This document shows, piece by piece, positions 33,729-42,469 of a stretch of 64,000 nucleotides of DNA. This DNA is from Trichlorobacter ammonificans (GTDB lineage: Bacteria > Desulfobacterota > Desulfuromonadia > Geobacterales > Pseudopelobacteraceae): contig NZ_OW150024.1 of the NCBI RefSeq assembly GCF_933509905.1, forward strand, positions 186,001 through 250,000, read 5' to 3'. Every line of letters begins with the position of its first letter. The stretch's first letter is position 1. The notes below the pieces were generated by a model. It did not search any database. It saw nothing but the letters and a program-made list of their open reading frames with translations, and had not been told where the DNA came from. Both the position numbers and the translations under genes were made by a program.

Positions 33729-33819
33729 CCAACCCAAAACGGGGCCGGCCCTCTTGAGGAAGCCCCGGAGATGCCGACCGACTGACGCATCTCCACCCAC
33801 ACAACAGGAGGCACAACCA

Positions 33820-34710
33820 ATGAGTATCACCTCAGCAATGTTCACCGGCGTATCCGGTCTGCTGGCCAACGCCGAAGGTATCAACGTTATCGGTAATAAC
33901 CTTTCCAACGTCAACACCGTTGGCTTCAAGTACGGTCGCATGCTGTTTTCCGACATGCTTTCGGCGGATATCGGCAATAACTCGCAGATCGGCCGCGGCA
34001 CCATGATTCAGAAAGTGGATAACATTTTCGGACAGGGGTCCTTCGAGTCGACGGAAGTGACCTCCGATCTTGCAATCCAGGGAAACAGTTTCTTTGCTCT
34101 CGGTAAACCGGGCGAAACAGCGGCCGTCAATACGGAAGATGCCTTTCTGACTCGTGCCGGCGCCTTCCGGGCGAACAGCGACTACAACCTGGTGAACCCG
34201 GACGGATATGTTCTGCTCGAAGCCAACGGCGGTGAACCGATCAAGTTTCTCTACACCGATGGTGCCACGGCGGGCGACTTCGTCAAGGTCACCGCGATTG
34301 ACAGCCAAGGCGTCATTACCTACGTTGACGTCAATGGCGCCGCCTACTACTACAATGGAAACGGCGGTGCCGCCCTGGCGGCAACATCGGCCAACTACGC
34401 AACCGCGCTTGCCAACGGCGCCATCGCGGTGGTCAATCCGCCCAACCCGGGGGGGCTGACCAAGGTTGGAGGTACCCTGTTCCAGGTGACGTCGGAGGCC
34501 GGGGTGCCCACCGGTGCCTTCACCGCTGCGGATAACACCGCTAACGGCACGTCGGAGAAACTGTTCTCCAACTCCCTCGAGCAAAGTAACGTGGACATGG
34601 CTGCCCAGTTCGTGAAGATGATTCTGACCCAGCGGGCCTATTCGGCCAACTCCAAAACCATTACCACGGCAGATGAAATGACTCAGGAAGTGCTGAACCT
34701 GAAGCGGTAG
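33820..34710 (+). CDS. flgE: Flagellar hook protein FlgE (short form)
   Basis: A 296-residue hook protein. N-terminus SAMFTGVSGLLANAEGINVI and GNNLSNVNTVGFK, C-terminus SNSLEQSNVDMAAQFVKMI and TLTQRAYSANSKTI-like ending are all typical of FlgE. It is shorter than the usual 400 or more residues, with a reduced surface-exposed middle domain. An AGGAGG ribosome-binding site precedes the ATG at 33820. The gene is followed by an intrinsic terminator, so it ends the first flagellar block. Confidence 0.93.
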   Translation: MSITSAMFTGVSGLLANAEGINVIGNNLSNVNTVGFKYGRMLFSDMLSADIGNNSQIGRGTMIQKVDNIFGQGSFESTEVTSDLAIQGNSFFALGKPGETAAVNTEDAFLTRAGAFRANSDYNLVNPDGYVLLEANGGEPIKFLYTDGATAGDFVKVTAIDSQGVITYVDVNGAAYYYNGNGGAALAATSANYATALANGAIAVVNPPNPGGLTKVGGTLFQVTSEAGVPTGAFTAADNTANGTSEKLFSNSLEQSNVDMAAQFVKMILTQRAYSANSKTITTADEMTQEVLNLKR

Positions 34711-34737
34711 TTCGTAAAGCCCGGAAAAATTCCGCAC

Positions 34738-34768
34738 AAAACGGGGGGCTCTGGGCCTCCCGTTTTTC
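34738..34768 (+). terminator. Intrinsic terminator after flgE
   Basis: AACGGGGGGC pairs with the following GCCTCCCGTT around a short loop and is followed by TTTT. It separates the flgB-flgE block from the fliL block. Confidence 0.8.
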
Positions 34769-34853
34769 GTCAATAGTTGCAAAATCCATGATTTCGTTAT
34801 ACATAGTACGGCACATGTAACAGGGAATCTGAGTACGTTCTCCGGAGGAGCAG

Positions 34854-35399
34854 ATGGCAAAGGAAGATCAGACGGGCGCCGAAGCACCGGCAGACGGTGA
34901 TGGCAAGAAGAAGTTGTTCATTATTATCGGCGCAGTCGCGCTGGTGCTGATCATCGGCGGTGTTGCAGCTTTCATGATGATGGGCTCGGGAGACAAGAAG
35001 AAGGAAGGCGACAAGGCCGCGGTCGACGCCAATGGCGCACCAGCCGCCGCGGCACCGGCAAGCGGTGGCGGGCATGGCGGCGCCCCTGCTGCTGGTGTCT
35101 CGACGGTCTTTTCTCTGGAGCCGTTCATTGTTAACATCTACGATGGTCAGGAACTGCGCTACCTGAAAGTCAAAATCGAAATGGAAATGGCGAATCCGGC
35201 GGTTAAGGCCGAGCTGGAAGGGCGTCTTGCCGCCATCCGCGATGCCATACTGGTGCTGTTGACCACCAAGACGCTGCAGGATGTGCAGGACGTGCAGGGT
35301 AAAAATCAGTTGCGCGAAGAGATCCTGGCTGCGATCAGCAAGATCGTGGCCCAGGGTAAGGTCACCAAGGTGTATTTTACCGATTTTGTCGTGCAGTAA
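34854..35399 (+). CDS. fliL: Flagellar basal body-associated protein FliL
   Basis: A 181-residue inner-membrane protein. One transmembrane helix (about 21-43), a Gly/Ala-rich linker, and a periplasmic domain with FSLEPFIVNIYDGQELRYLKV (about 87-107) and the C-terminal VYFTDFVVQ, typical of FliL. It associates with the stator and modulates torque. A GGAGGAGC ribosome-binding site precedes it. No sigma-54 or sigma-28 consensus was found in the 143 bases upstream, so the promoter of this block is unclear. Confidence 0.93.
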   Translation: MAKEDQTGAEAPADGDGKKKLFIIIGAVALVLIIGGVAAFMMMGSGDKKKEGDKAAVDANGAPAAAAPASGGGHGGAPAAGVSTVFSLEPFIVNIYDGQELRYLKVKIEMEMANPAVKAELEGRLAAIRDAILVLLTTKTLQDVQDVQGKNQLREEILAAISKIVAQGKVTKVYFTDFVVQ

Positions 35400-35408
35400 C
35401 GGTACGTC

Positions 35409-36392
35409 ATGGAGAAAATCCTCACCAAAGCCGAAATTGAAGCGCTGCTGAATGCGGTCTTCGAAGGCAGGATCGAGCCGGAGAAGGAGCTTGCCAAGGC
35501 AGAGGGCAGCGCCGTCAACTATGACCTCTTCAATACCGAGGCATACCGGGGGTTCGTGCCGAACCTCGATATCGTGTACGATGGCTATATCCGTTACAGC
35601 CGGATCACACTGTCGAACCGCCTGCGTAAATCGGTTGAAATCAAGAAGGTCGGGGCTAAATCCTACAAGTTCGACGACTTCATCCAGACCCTGCCGACAC
35701 CGGTCTGCATGGCCATCTTCAAGCTGGAGCCGCTCAAGGGGGCGGCGCTTTTGGCCATGGACAGTTCGATGGCCTTTGCCATCATCGACAGCGTACTTGG
35801 CGGCACCAGCCGTACCGCCCTGAATCCGAACCGCCTGTTTACCAACCTGGAACTGAAGCTGGTCGAGAAGGTCGTCATCGATATTCTGGCCGACCTTGAA
35901 AAGGCCTGGCTGCCGCTCTATCCCGCCAAGGTGAACCTGCTGCGCATGGAGATGAACCCCCGCCTGGTGACGATCGTGCCGCCGGAGTACCAGGTCGTGA
36001 CCATGATGGTCAAGGTCCAGATCGAAGAGACACCGGGTACCATGATTTTCACGGTCCCGATCATGACCATCGAGCCGATCAGGGACAAGCTGAAGGAGGG
36101 GATGCAGTTTGACCTGATGGCCATTGATCCGCAATGGTCCTTCAGGCTTTCATCCGAGATTCTGGACGCACCGCTGGAGATGTCGGTGGAACTGGGTAAT
36201 GCGAATATTTCGTTGCGTGAGCTGCTCGACCTGGCGGTGGGTGACACCATCATGCTCGACAAGCCCAGCACCAGCGAGCTGGTCGTCAAGGTGGAGGGGG
36301 TGCCCAAGTTTCAGGGAGTCCCGGGTATCCGTCACGGAAACAAGGCATTTCAGATAAGCAGCATTTTGGCCGACAAGGGGACAATAAAGTGA
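35409..36392 (+). CDS. fliM: Flagellar motor switch protein FliM
   Basis: A 327-residue C-ring protein. N-terminus (EKILTKAEIEALLNAVFEG) begins the CheY-binding/early region. The middle domain has SSMAFAIIDSVLGGTSRT (about 117-134) and the C-terminal SpoA-like domain starts near residue 245 (LEMSVELGNANISLRELLDL). It couples CheY-P binding to rotor switching via FliG and FliN. Starts ten bases after fliL and overlaps fliN by four. Confidence 0.96.
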   Translation: MEKILTKAEIEALLNAVFEGRIEPEKELAKAEGSAVNYDLFNTEAYRGFVPNLDIVYDGYIRYSRITLSNRLRKSVEIKKVGAKSYKFDDFIQTLPTPVCMAIFKLEPLKGAALLAMDSSMAFAIIDSVLGGTSRTALNPNRLFTNLELKLVEKVVIDILADLEKAWLPLYPAKVNLLRMEMNPRLVTIVPPEYQVVTMMVKVQIEETPGTMIFTVPIMTIEPIRDKLKEGMQFDLMAIDPQWSFRLSSEILDAPLEMSVELGNANISLRELLDLAVGDTIMLDKPSTSELVVKVEGVPKFQGVPGIRHGNKAFQISSILADKGTIK

Positions 36393-36694
36393 ATGAAAAA
36401 CCGGAAACAGCAGCGGTAGAGACTGATCAGGAGCGGAAAAATCTTGAATTTATTCTCGATATCCCCCTCCAGGTTACCGTGGAACTGGGACGCACCAAGC
36501 TGCTGGTGAAGGATGTTCTGCAACTGAACCAGGGGGCCGTGATCGAACTGACCAAGCTCGCCGGGGAGCCGCTCGATATTTTTGTCAACTCCAAGTTGGT
36601 TGCCAGGGGTGAGGCAGTCGTGGTCAACGAAAAGTTCGGCGTGCGCCTGGTGGATATTGTCAGTCCCAATGAACGGGTGGAGAAAATTTTGTGA
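36389..36694 (+). CDS. fliN: Flagellar motor switch protein FliN
   Basis: A 101-residue SpoA-domain protein: LDIPLQVTVELGRTKLLVK at about 25-43, KLAGEPLDIFVNSKLVARGE, and VVNEKFGVRLVDIV at the end. It forms the C-ring with FliM and binds the FliH-FliI export complex. Starts at GTG 36389, overlapping fliM; its stop overlaps the GTG of fliO. Length is normal for FliN without the N-terminal extension of FliY. Confidence 0.96.
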   Translation: MNEKPETAAVETDQERKNLEFILDIPLQVTVELGRTKLLVKDVLQLNQGAVIELTKLAGEPLDIFVNSKLVARGEAVVVNEKFGVRLVDIVSPNERVEKIL

Positions 36695-37149
36695 AGCAGT
36701 GTACCGTCTCCGGAGCGGTGACGGTTTTGCTGCCTGCTGTGGCGTGGGGAATGGGCACGAGCCCGCCAACCGATAGTTTCAGCCTGCTTTCCAGCCTGTT
36801 CCAGATGGGAGCGGCACTGGTGCTGGTCCTCGGTTTGATTCTGCTGGTCTACTACGGAGCGACACGGCTCATGCACCGGGTGCCGGCCCTTCGTCCCGGC
36901 AGCCGGTACATCAGAGTCATCGAGGTACGGCCGCTGGAGCCCCGCAAATCTCTGATCCTGGTGGAGGTCGGCGGTGAGTACCTGTTGCTGGCCAGTAGCG
37001 ATGGCAACCTGTCGCTGGTCAAGCAGGTCGCCATGCTCGAAGAAGGTGACATCATCGAGGATTCAAACGTAAAACTCCCCTTTGCAACGGTTTTCAAGCG
37101 ATTCAAATCCGGTTCCGGCGCTCCGGAGCCCCCCCCACGGACTGTCTGA
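36691..37149 (+). CDS. fliO: Flagellar biosynthetic protein FliO
   Basis: A 152-residue protein beginning at GTG 36691. A possible signal-like N-terminus is followed by a membrane helix (about 38-55) and a short cytoplasmic domain ([33 protein letters not shown]). FliO stabilises assembly of FliP, which follows directly (one-base overlap at 37149). FliO is poorly conserved in general; the call rests on position, size and topology. Confidence 0.88.
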   Translation: MKQCTVSGAVTVLLPAVAWGMGTSPPTDSFSLLSSLFQMGAALVLVLGLILLVYYGATRLMHRVPALRPGSRYIRVIEVRPLEPRKSLILVEVGGEYLLLASSDGNLSLVKQVAMLEEGDIIEDSNVKLPFATVFKRFKSGSGAPEPPPRTV

Positions 37150-37919
37150 TGGCTTCAAAGCTTTTCCCATATCGACTGACGGGCATTCTGCTGCCGGCGC
37201 TCCTGCTGGTGGCCTGGGCTGGGCAGGCCCTTGCCGAGCCGGTTCCCCTGCCATCGCTTAATATCGGCGTCGGTACGGCAAGCACGCCCGGACAGGTGTC
37301 AACCACCATCCAGATTTTCCTGCTGCTGACGGTTCTGTCCCTGGCTCCCAGTTTGTTGATCATGACCACCTCCTTCACCCGCATCGTGGTCGTGCTTTCC
37401 TTTCTGCGTACCGCCATGGGGACCCAGCAGGCACCCTCCAACCAGATCATTCTGGCCTTGGCCATGTTCCTGACCTTCTTTATCATGACGCCGGTCTGGC
37501 AGCAGATCAACAAGGATGCCTACCAGCCCTACCGGGCCGGAACCATTTCCCAAGACCAGGCCTTTGAGCGCGCGGTGAAGCCGCTCCGCACCTTCATGCT
37601 CTCCCAGACACGTGAGAAGGATCTGGCGTTGTTCGTCAGTCTTTCCAAGCAGGCACGACCGAAAAATGCCGACGACATTCCGACGTTGACCATTATTCCG
37701 GCCTTCATGATATCGGAACTGCGTACCGCTTTTCAGATCGGCTTCCTGATCTATATCCCCTTTATCGTGGTGGATATGGTGGTTGCCTCCGTGCTGATGT
37801 CCATGGGTATGATGATGTTGCCGCCGGTCATGATTTCTCTGCCGTTCAAGATCCTGCTGTTCGTACTGGTTGACGGCTGGGGACTGGTGATCGGCTCGCT
37901 GGTAAAGAGCTTCGGCTAA
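37149..37919 (+). CDS. fliP: Flagellar export gate protein FliP
   Basis: A 256-residue export-gate subunit with a signal peptide (about 1-27, ending ALAEP). The family core includes [33 protein letters not shown] and the C-terminal [20 protein letters not shown]. Several transmembrane helices follow. FliP pentamers with FliQ and FliR form the core channel. Overlaps fliO by one base and precedes fliQ by 12. Confidence 0.97.
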   Translation: MASKLFPYRLTGILLPALLLVAWAGQALAEPVPLPSLNIGVGTASTPGQVSTTIQIFLLLTVLSLAPSLLIMTTSFTRIVVVLSFLRTAMGTQQAPSNQIILALAMFLTFFIMTPVWQQINKDAYQPYRAGTISQDQAFERAVKPLRTFMLSQTREKDLALFVSLSKQARPKNADDIPTLTIIPAFMISELRTAFQIGFLIYIPFIVVDMVVASVLMSMGMMMLPPVMISLPFKILLFVLVDGWGLVIGSLVKSFG

Positions 37920-37931
37920 AAAGGTGGAACC

Positions 37932-38201
37932 ATGACTCCCGAACTCGTTGTCCAGATCGCCCGGCGCACCTTTGAAACCACCCTGCTGCTCGCCTCACCC
38001 CTGCTGTTGTTCAGCCTCGTCGTGGGACTTGCCATCAGCGTCTTTCAGGCCGTCACGTCCATCAACGAAGCGACGCTCTCCTTTGCTCCCAAGATCATCG
38101 CGGTCATGGTGGCGGTTATCATCTTCTTTCCCTGGATGATGAGCTACATGACTGACTTTACCCGGGAGATCTACGGACTGATCGCGCTGATGCGGCGTTA
38201 G
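37932..38201 (+). CDS. fliQ: Flagellar export gate protein FliQ
   Basis: An 89-residue membrane protein with two helices (about 17-38 and 52-75). The conserved ISVFQAVTSINEATLSFAPK spans the turn between them. FliQ packs around the FliP/FliR channel. An AAGGTGG precedes the ATG. It is followed by fliR after only four bases, in the invariant order fliP-fliQ-fliR. Size and topology are standard. Confidence 0.96.
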   Translation: MTPELVVQIARRTFETTLLLASPLLLFSLVVGLAISVFQAVTSINEATLSFAPKIIAVMVAVIIFFPWMMSYMTDFTREIYGLIALMRR

Positions 38202-38205
38202 GTCC

Positions 38206-39003
38206 ATGTTTCCCTTCGCTTCCCCCCTGCCGACCCCGTCGGATATATTTCTGTTCGCTCTCGTTCTGTGCCGTATCGGCGGCTTGTTTGCCGCCATGCC
38301 GCTCATTGGCGGCCGCCGGGTTCCCACCCGGATCAAGGTGGCGGTGGTTTTCGGCATCACCATTGTCTGTATGCCGATCCTGCGGCTTACACCGCCGGCG
38401 GTACCCGCCGATGTTTTCACCATGGGGCTGCTGGTGCTGCAGGAGGTGCTGATCGGACTCACCCTTGGTTTCATTACCCAGATCATCTTTGGCGCCGTTG
38501 AGTTCTGCGGTCAGATCGTCGGCATGCAGATGGGTTTCAGCATTGCCCAGGTCATTGACCCCGCCCAGGGGGCACAGACCCAGATCATGTCAGTCATGCA
38601 GCTGCTGCTGGCCTCTCTGTTGTTCCTGTCATTGAACATTCATCACCTGTTCATCGGTGCCATCGTCGACAGCTTCCGGGTGATTCCGCTGGGGGGATGG
38701 CAGATGAGCGAGGCCCTGATCCGCTTCCTGGTCAAGGCGTCGTCAGAGCTGCTGATGCTGGGCATCCGGCTGGCGGCGCCGGTGATGGTGACCTTGCTGT
38801 TGACCAGTGTCGTGCTGGGAGTCATGGCGCGGTCCTTTCCCCAGATGAACGTCTTCATGGTCAGCTTTCCCCTGAATATCGGTCTTGGATTCATGGTGCT
38901 GGGAGCGACGCTTCTGCTGTTTTTTCACGTGCTGGAGGTGTCCTTCGGCCAGTTGAAGGAGCAGATCGACACCGTCTTCCGGTTGATGGCAAAGGGGGGA
39001 TGA
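38206..39003 (+). CDS. fliR: Flagellar export gate protein FliR
   Basis: A 265-residue polytopic protein. Family landmarks: LCRIGGLFAAMPLIGGRRVP (about 21-40), LTLGFITQIIFGAVEFCGQIV, and the late GLGFMVLGATLLLFF. With FliP and FliQ it forms the core export gate. Its end (GGGGGGATGA) supplies the ribosome-binding site of flhB. Length is typical. Confidence 0.96.
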   Translation: MFPFASPLPTPSDIFLFALVLCRIGGLFAAMPLIGGRRVPTRIKVAVVFGITIVCMPILRLTPPAVPADVFTMGLLVLQEVLIGLTLGFITQIIFGAVEFCGQIVGMQMGFSIAQVIDPAQGAQTQIMSVMQLLLASLLFLSLNIHHLFIGAIVDSFRVIPLGGWQMSEALIRFLVKASSELLMLGIRLAAPVMVTLLLTSVVLGVMARSFPQMNVFMVSFPLNIGLGFMVLGATLLLFFHVLEVSFGQLKEQIDTVFRLMAKGG

Positions 39004-39006
39004 TCC

Positions 39007-40077
39007 CTGGCTGACGAGGATAAACATTCCAAGACAGAACAGCCGACCAGTCACAAGTTGGAGGAGGCGAGAAAGAAGGGGGCTCCCCCCACCTCGCAGA
39101 TGATGACGCAGGGGTTTACCCTGCTTGCCGGCATGACCGCTCTCTACCTCTTTGGCGGCTACCTGCTGTCCGGCCTGAAAACCACGGTTGTGTCGGTGTA
39201 CGGCCAGATCGGCAGTTTTGAACTGACCCCGGAGAATGTCCACACGCTGTTCATCAAAACAGCGGGTACGATTGTCCTGCTGTTGCTGCCCATCATTGCC
39301 ATCGTCATGCTCACCGGCGTGGTATCACACGTGGTGCAGGACAATGGCCGCTTCGACCTGCAATGGAGCCGGCTGTCCTTCAATCCCAACAAGCTGAATC
39401 CGCTCAGCGGCTTCAAAAAATTGTTCAACAAGGATGCGCTGGTCGAAATCTTCAAGTCGCTGCTCAAGATTTTCATCATCGGCTGGATCGCCTACCGGGT
39501 CATGCAGGATGAGCTGCAGAATCTGATGCATCTGGCGGAGTCGGATATCCCCGGCATTCTGGCCTACGCCGGACATGTCGCCTTCAGAATCGTCACCCAT
39601 ACCTGCGGCATCATGCTGTTGATTGCTTTGCTGGATATGGCGTATGTCAAGTGGCGTTACATCGAAAACCTGAAGATGACCAAGCAGGAGGTGAAGGATG
39701 AGCACAAAAACCAGGAAGGGGACCCCAAGATCAAGGGAAAGATCAGGAACCTGCAGTACCAGGCCGCCCGCCGTCGCCTGACCGCCATCATTCCCACCGC
39801 CGATGTCATCATCACCAACCCGACCCACTATGCCGTCGCTCTCAAGTACGACCGCGCCACCATGATGGCTCCCGTGGTCATCGCCAAGGGAGCTGACGAA
39901 ATGGCGCAGGCCATCAAGGCGCTGGGCCGTGAGCATAAGATCACGCTGGTGGAAAACCGTTTCCTGGCGCGCGAGCTGTTCGATCAGGTGGCGGAGAACC
40001 ACGAAATACCGGAGTCGCTCTACGCGGCAGTTGCCGAAGTGCTTGCCTATGTCTACCGCCTGAAGGGAACGCTCTGA
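39007..40077 (+). CDS. flhB: Flagellar export switch protein FlhB, apparent CTG start
   Basis: With the CTG at 39007 as start, the protein is 356 residues and begins MADEDKHSKTEQPTSHKLEE, the expected FlhB N-terminus (charged, EKTEQPT-like). No ATG, GTG or TTG precedes it in frame because a stop lies at 39001-39003. TTG 39058 would remove the first 17 residues. A GGGGGGA ribosome-binding site ends six bases before the CTG. Four membrane helices follow. The autocleavage motif NPTH is present in DVIITNPTHYAVALKYD (about 263-279). FlhB switches export from rod/hook to filament substrates. Confidence 0.9.
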   Translation: MADEDKHSKTEQPTSHKLEEARKKGAPPTSQMMTQGFTLLAGMTALYLFGGYLLSGLKTTVVSVYGQIGSFELTPENVHTLFIKTAGTIVLLLLPIIAIVMLTGVVSHVVQDNGRFDLQWSRLSFNPNKLNPLSGFKKLFNKDALVEIFKSLLKIFIIGWIAYRVMQDELQNLMHLAESDIPGILAYAGHVAFRIVTHTCGIMLLIALLDMAYVKWRYIENLKMTKQEVKDEHKNQEGDPKIKGKIRNLQYQAARRRLTAIIPTADVIITNPTHYAVALKYDRATMMAPVVIAKGADEMAQAIKALGREHKITLVENRFLARELFDQVAENHEIPESLYAAVAEVLAYVYRLKGTL

Positions 40078-40175
40078 CCGGATGCGCTGCGGTACCCCTG
40101 TGGATACCGTGTCCGAGTCCCTACGGCTCCCTCTCCCCGGTCGCCCCCCCCATTCCTTCTGCAGATACTGCTGGT

Positions 40176-40206
40176 GTCATAATTCAGACAATGTCAAAAT
40201 ATCGAC
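40176..40206 (+). promoter_or_regulatory. Tandem activator-site candidate upstream of flhA
   Basis: GTCATAATTCAGAC (40176-40189) and GTCAAAATATCGAC (40193-40206) lie in tandem, 85-115 bp upstream of the sigma-54 promoter. The second differs from the flgB-upstream site only within its AT-rich centre. Together the two loci suggest a binding site of the form GTCA-N6/7-GAC. Confidence 0.55.
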
Positions 40207-40290
40207 AACGCTTGGGCGGGGAAGCGTGACATTGTTTTGGCGGGATGCGCGGATTCTCAGGCTTTTGAGGCTGTTTTTGTCGAGGTGTGA

Positions 40291-40306
40291 CGGCACGGAA
40301 CCTGCA
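40291..40306 (+). promoter_or_regulatory. Sigma-54 promoter of the flhA operon
   Basis: CGGCACGGAACCTGCA matches TGGCACG-N4-TTGCA with the invariant GG at -24 and GC at -12. Transcription would start near 40317, leaving a 62-nt leader to flhA. Confidence 0.78.
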
Positions 40307-40378
40307 TTGTCTCTCGTTTGTCAAACATTCGACAGCACCGCATAGCAGCGGTATGTAGCGGATTAGTCAGGGGACGGC

Positions 40379-42469
40379 ATGGCAGGAGAAAGCTCCGTAC
40401 AGGCATTGGAACTCACCAACTTCAGAAAACACTCCGACATCTACGTCGCGGTGGGGATCATCGGTATCCTCGCGCTGATGATCATTCCGCTGCCGGCAGT
40501 GGTTCTGGACATATTTCTGGCAGCGAACATCACCATCGCGCTGGCAATTTTGCTGGTCTGTCTCTATACGCGCAATCCACTGGAATTCTCAGTGTTCCCG
40601 TCGGTACTCCTGGTAACGACGCTCTTCCGGTTGGCGCTGAACGTTGCCGGTACCCGCCTGATCCTCTTGCACGGCCGTGAGGGGACCGATGCCGCCGGCG
40701 CGGTCATCAAGGCATTCGGCTCCTTTGTCGTTGGCGGCAACTACGTGGTCGGCGCGGTCATGTTCCTGATTCTGGTGGTCATCAACTTCGTGGTCATCAC
40801 CAAGGGCGCGGGGCGTGTCGCCGAGGTGGCGGCCCGCTTTACCCTGGATGCGCTGCCCGGCAAGCAGATGGCGATCGATGCCGATCTTTCCGCCGGCTAC
40901 CTGTCGGAGAAGGAAGCCCGCAAGCGCCGCGAAAACATACGACGGGAAGCCGACTTCTACGGCGCCATGGACGGTGCCAGCAAGTTCGTGCGCGGTGATG
41001 CCGTTGCCGGCATCCTGATCATGCTGATCAACATCTTCGGCGGCCTGATCATTGGTATCTGGCAGCAGGGGTTGGCCCTTGACGTGGCGCTGGCCAACTA
41101 CACCCTGCTGACCATCGGCGAGGGGCTGGTGGCCCAGATTCCGGCGCTGATCATCTCCACCGCCGCCGGCGTGATCGTCACCCGTACCGCTGACGAAAAT
41201 AATTTCGGCCATGAGCTGACCGGACAGTTTCTCAACTATCCCAAGGCATTTTATGTCGCTTCCGGGGTCATGTTTTTGTTTGCCCTGATTCCGGGCCTTC
41301 CCCATTTCGCCTTCTTCCTGCTTTCCGCCGTTGCCTGGATGGTGGGGCGGATGTCCCGGGAGATGGCGCAGGTGGTTGAGGAGGAGGCCGCCGCCGCGGA
41401 GGCCGCCGGCGCGGAAGAGGCCATTGACCAGGCCTCCGCCATCAGGCCCCTCGATACCCTTGAGCTTGAGGTCGGCTACGGACTAGTGCCGATGGTGGAT
41501 GCCTCCCAGGATGGGGAGCTGCTGGAGCGTATCCGCTCCATCCGTCGTCAGTTCGCCCAGAAAATGGGCTTTGTCGTACCGCCGATCCATATCCACGACA
41601 ACCTGCAGTTGAAACCCTATGAGTACAACATCCTGATTCGTGGTGCCCGTGTCGGCGGCAGCGAGCTGACCGGCCAGTACTTGGCCATGGATTCCGGCTC
41701 GGTTGTTGCCCAGATTTCCGGGCCCTCCGCAAAGGAGCCGGTCTTTGGCCTGCCGGCAGTCTGGATACGGGGCGAGGAACGCGAGCAGGCCCAGGTGAAC
41801 GGCTACACCGTGGTGGACAGCACCACGGTCATCGCCACCCATATCAGCGAAACCATCCGGCGCCATGCCCATGAACTGGTGGGCCGCCAGGAGATGCAGC
41901 AGCTATTGGACAATGTGGCGGTCTCCGCTCCCAAGGTGGTGGACGAACTGATTCCGGGGCAGCTCAGCCTGGGGGCCGTGCTGCGGGTAGTCAAAAGTCT
42001 GCTCAAGGAAGGAATTTCCATCCGGGATCTGCGGACGGTGCTTGAAACGCTGGCCGATTACGCCGGCCTCACCAAGGATCCGGACGTGCTGACGGAATTT
42101 GTCCGACAGGGATTGGGGCGGTTCATCGTCGATCAGTTCAAGGTGGAGGATGAGACGCTCTACCTGGTGACGTTGGACCGCGTGGTTGAAGATATGGTGG
42201 CCGAGGCGATTCAGCCGTCCGACCAGGGCAGTTTCCTCGCCATGGAGCCGGCCGTTGCCCAGCAGATCATTAACGGGGTCCGCACCACGGTTGACCGGTT
42301 TGGTCTCTATGGTGCCCAGCCGGTGGTGCTGGCCTCGCCCACCATCCGCCGGCATGTCAAGAAGTTGATCGAGCGCTTCCTGCCCCACGTGGCGGTGCTG
42401 TCCCACAATGAGATACCCCAGAATATCAAAATACAGTCGTTAGGAGTGGTGAGCGTCAATGCTGGTTAA
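40379..42469 (+). CDS. flhA: Flagellar export gate protein FlhA
   Basis: A 696-residue protein. The N-terminal half has about eight membrane helices, including NPLEFSVFPSVLLVTTLFRL (about 64-83) and the cytoplasmic FHIPEP-like loop region with AEVAARFTLDALPGKQMAID (about 148-167). The soluble C-terminal domain (from about 360) forms the substrate-docking ring. It uses the proton gradient for export. First gene of the third flagellar block, behind a sigma-54 promoter. Overlaps flhF by 11 bases. Confidence 0.97.
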   Translation: MAGESSVQALELTNFRKHSDIYVAVGIIGILALMIIPLPAVVLDIFLAANITIALAILLVCLYTRNPLEFSVFPSVLLVTTLFRLALNVAGTRLILLHGREGTDAAGAVIKAFGSFVVGGNYVVGAVMFLILVVINFVVITKGAGRVAEVAARFTLDALPGKQMAIDADLSAGYLSEKEARKRRENIRREADFYGAMDGASKFVRGDAVAGILIMLINIFGGLIIGIWQQGLALDVALANYTLLTIGEGLVAQIPALIISTAAGVIVTRTADENNFGHELTGQFLNYPKAFYVASGVMFLFALIPGLPHFAFFLLSAVAWMVGRMSREMAQVVEEEAAAAEAAGAEEAIDQASAIRPLDTLELEVGYGLVPMVDASQDGELLERIRSIRRQFAQKMGFVVPPIHIHDNLQLKPYEYNILIRGARVGGSELTGQYLAMDSGSVVAQISGPSAKEPVFGLPAVWIRGEEREQAQVNGYTVVDSTTVIATHISETIRRHAHELVGRQEMQQLLDNVAVSAPKVVDELIPGQLSLGAVLRVVKSLLKEGISIRDLRTVLETLADYAGLTKDPDVLTEFVRQGLGRFIVDQFKVEDETLYLVTLDRVVEDMVAEAIQPSDQGSFLAMEPAVAQQIINGVRTTVDRFGLYGAQPVVLASPTIRRHVKKLIERFLPHVAVLSHNEIPQNIKIQSLGVVSVNAG

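Larger units (their letters stand above)
40078..40378. other. Regulatory intergenic region before flhA
   Basis: 301 bases without a gene. They contain a tandem activator-site candidate (40176-40206), a 9-bp inverted repeat ACAATGTCA (40188-40196) / TGACATTGT (40227-40235), and a sigma-54 promoter at 40291-40306. Nothing else was recognised in 40078-40170. Confidence 0.7.
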
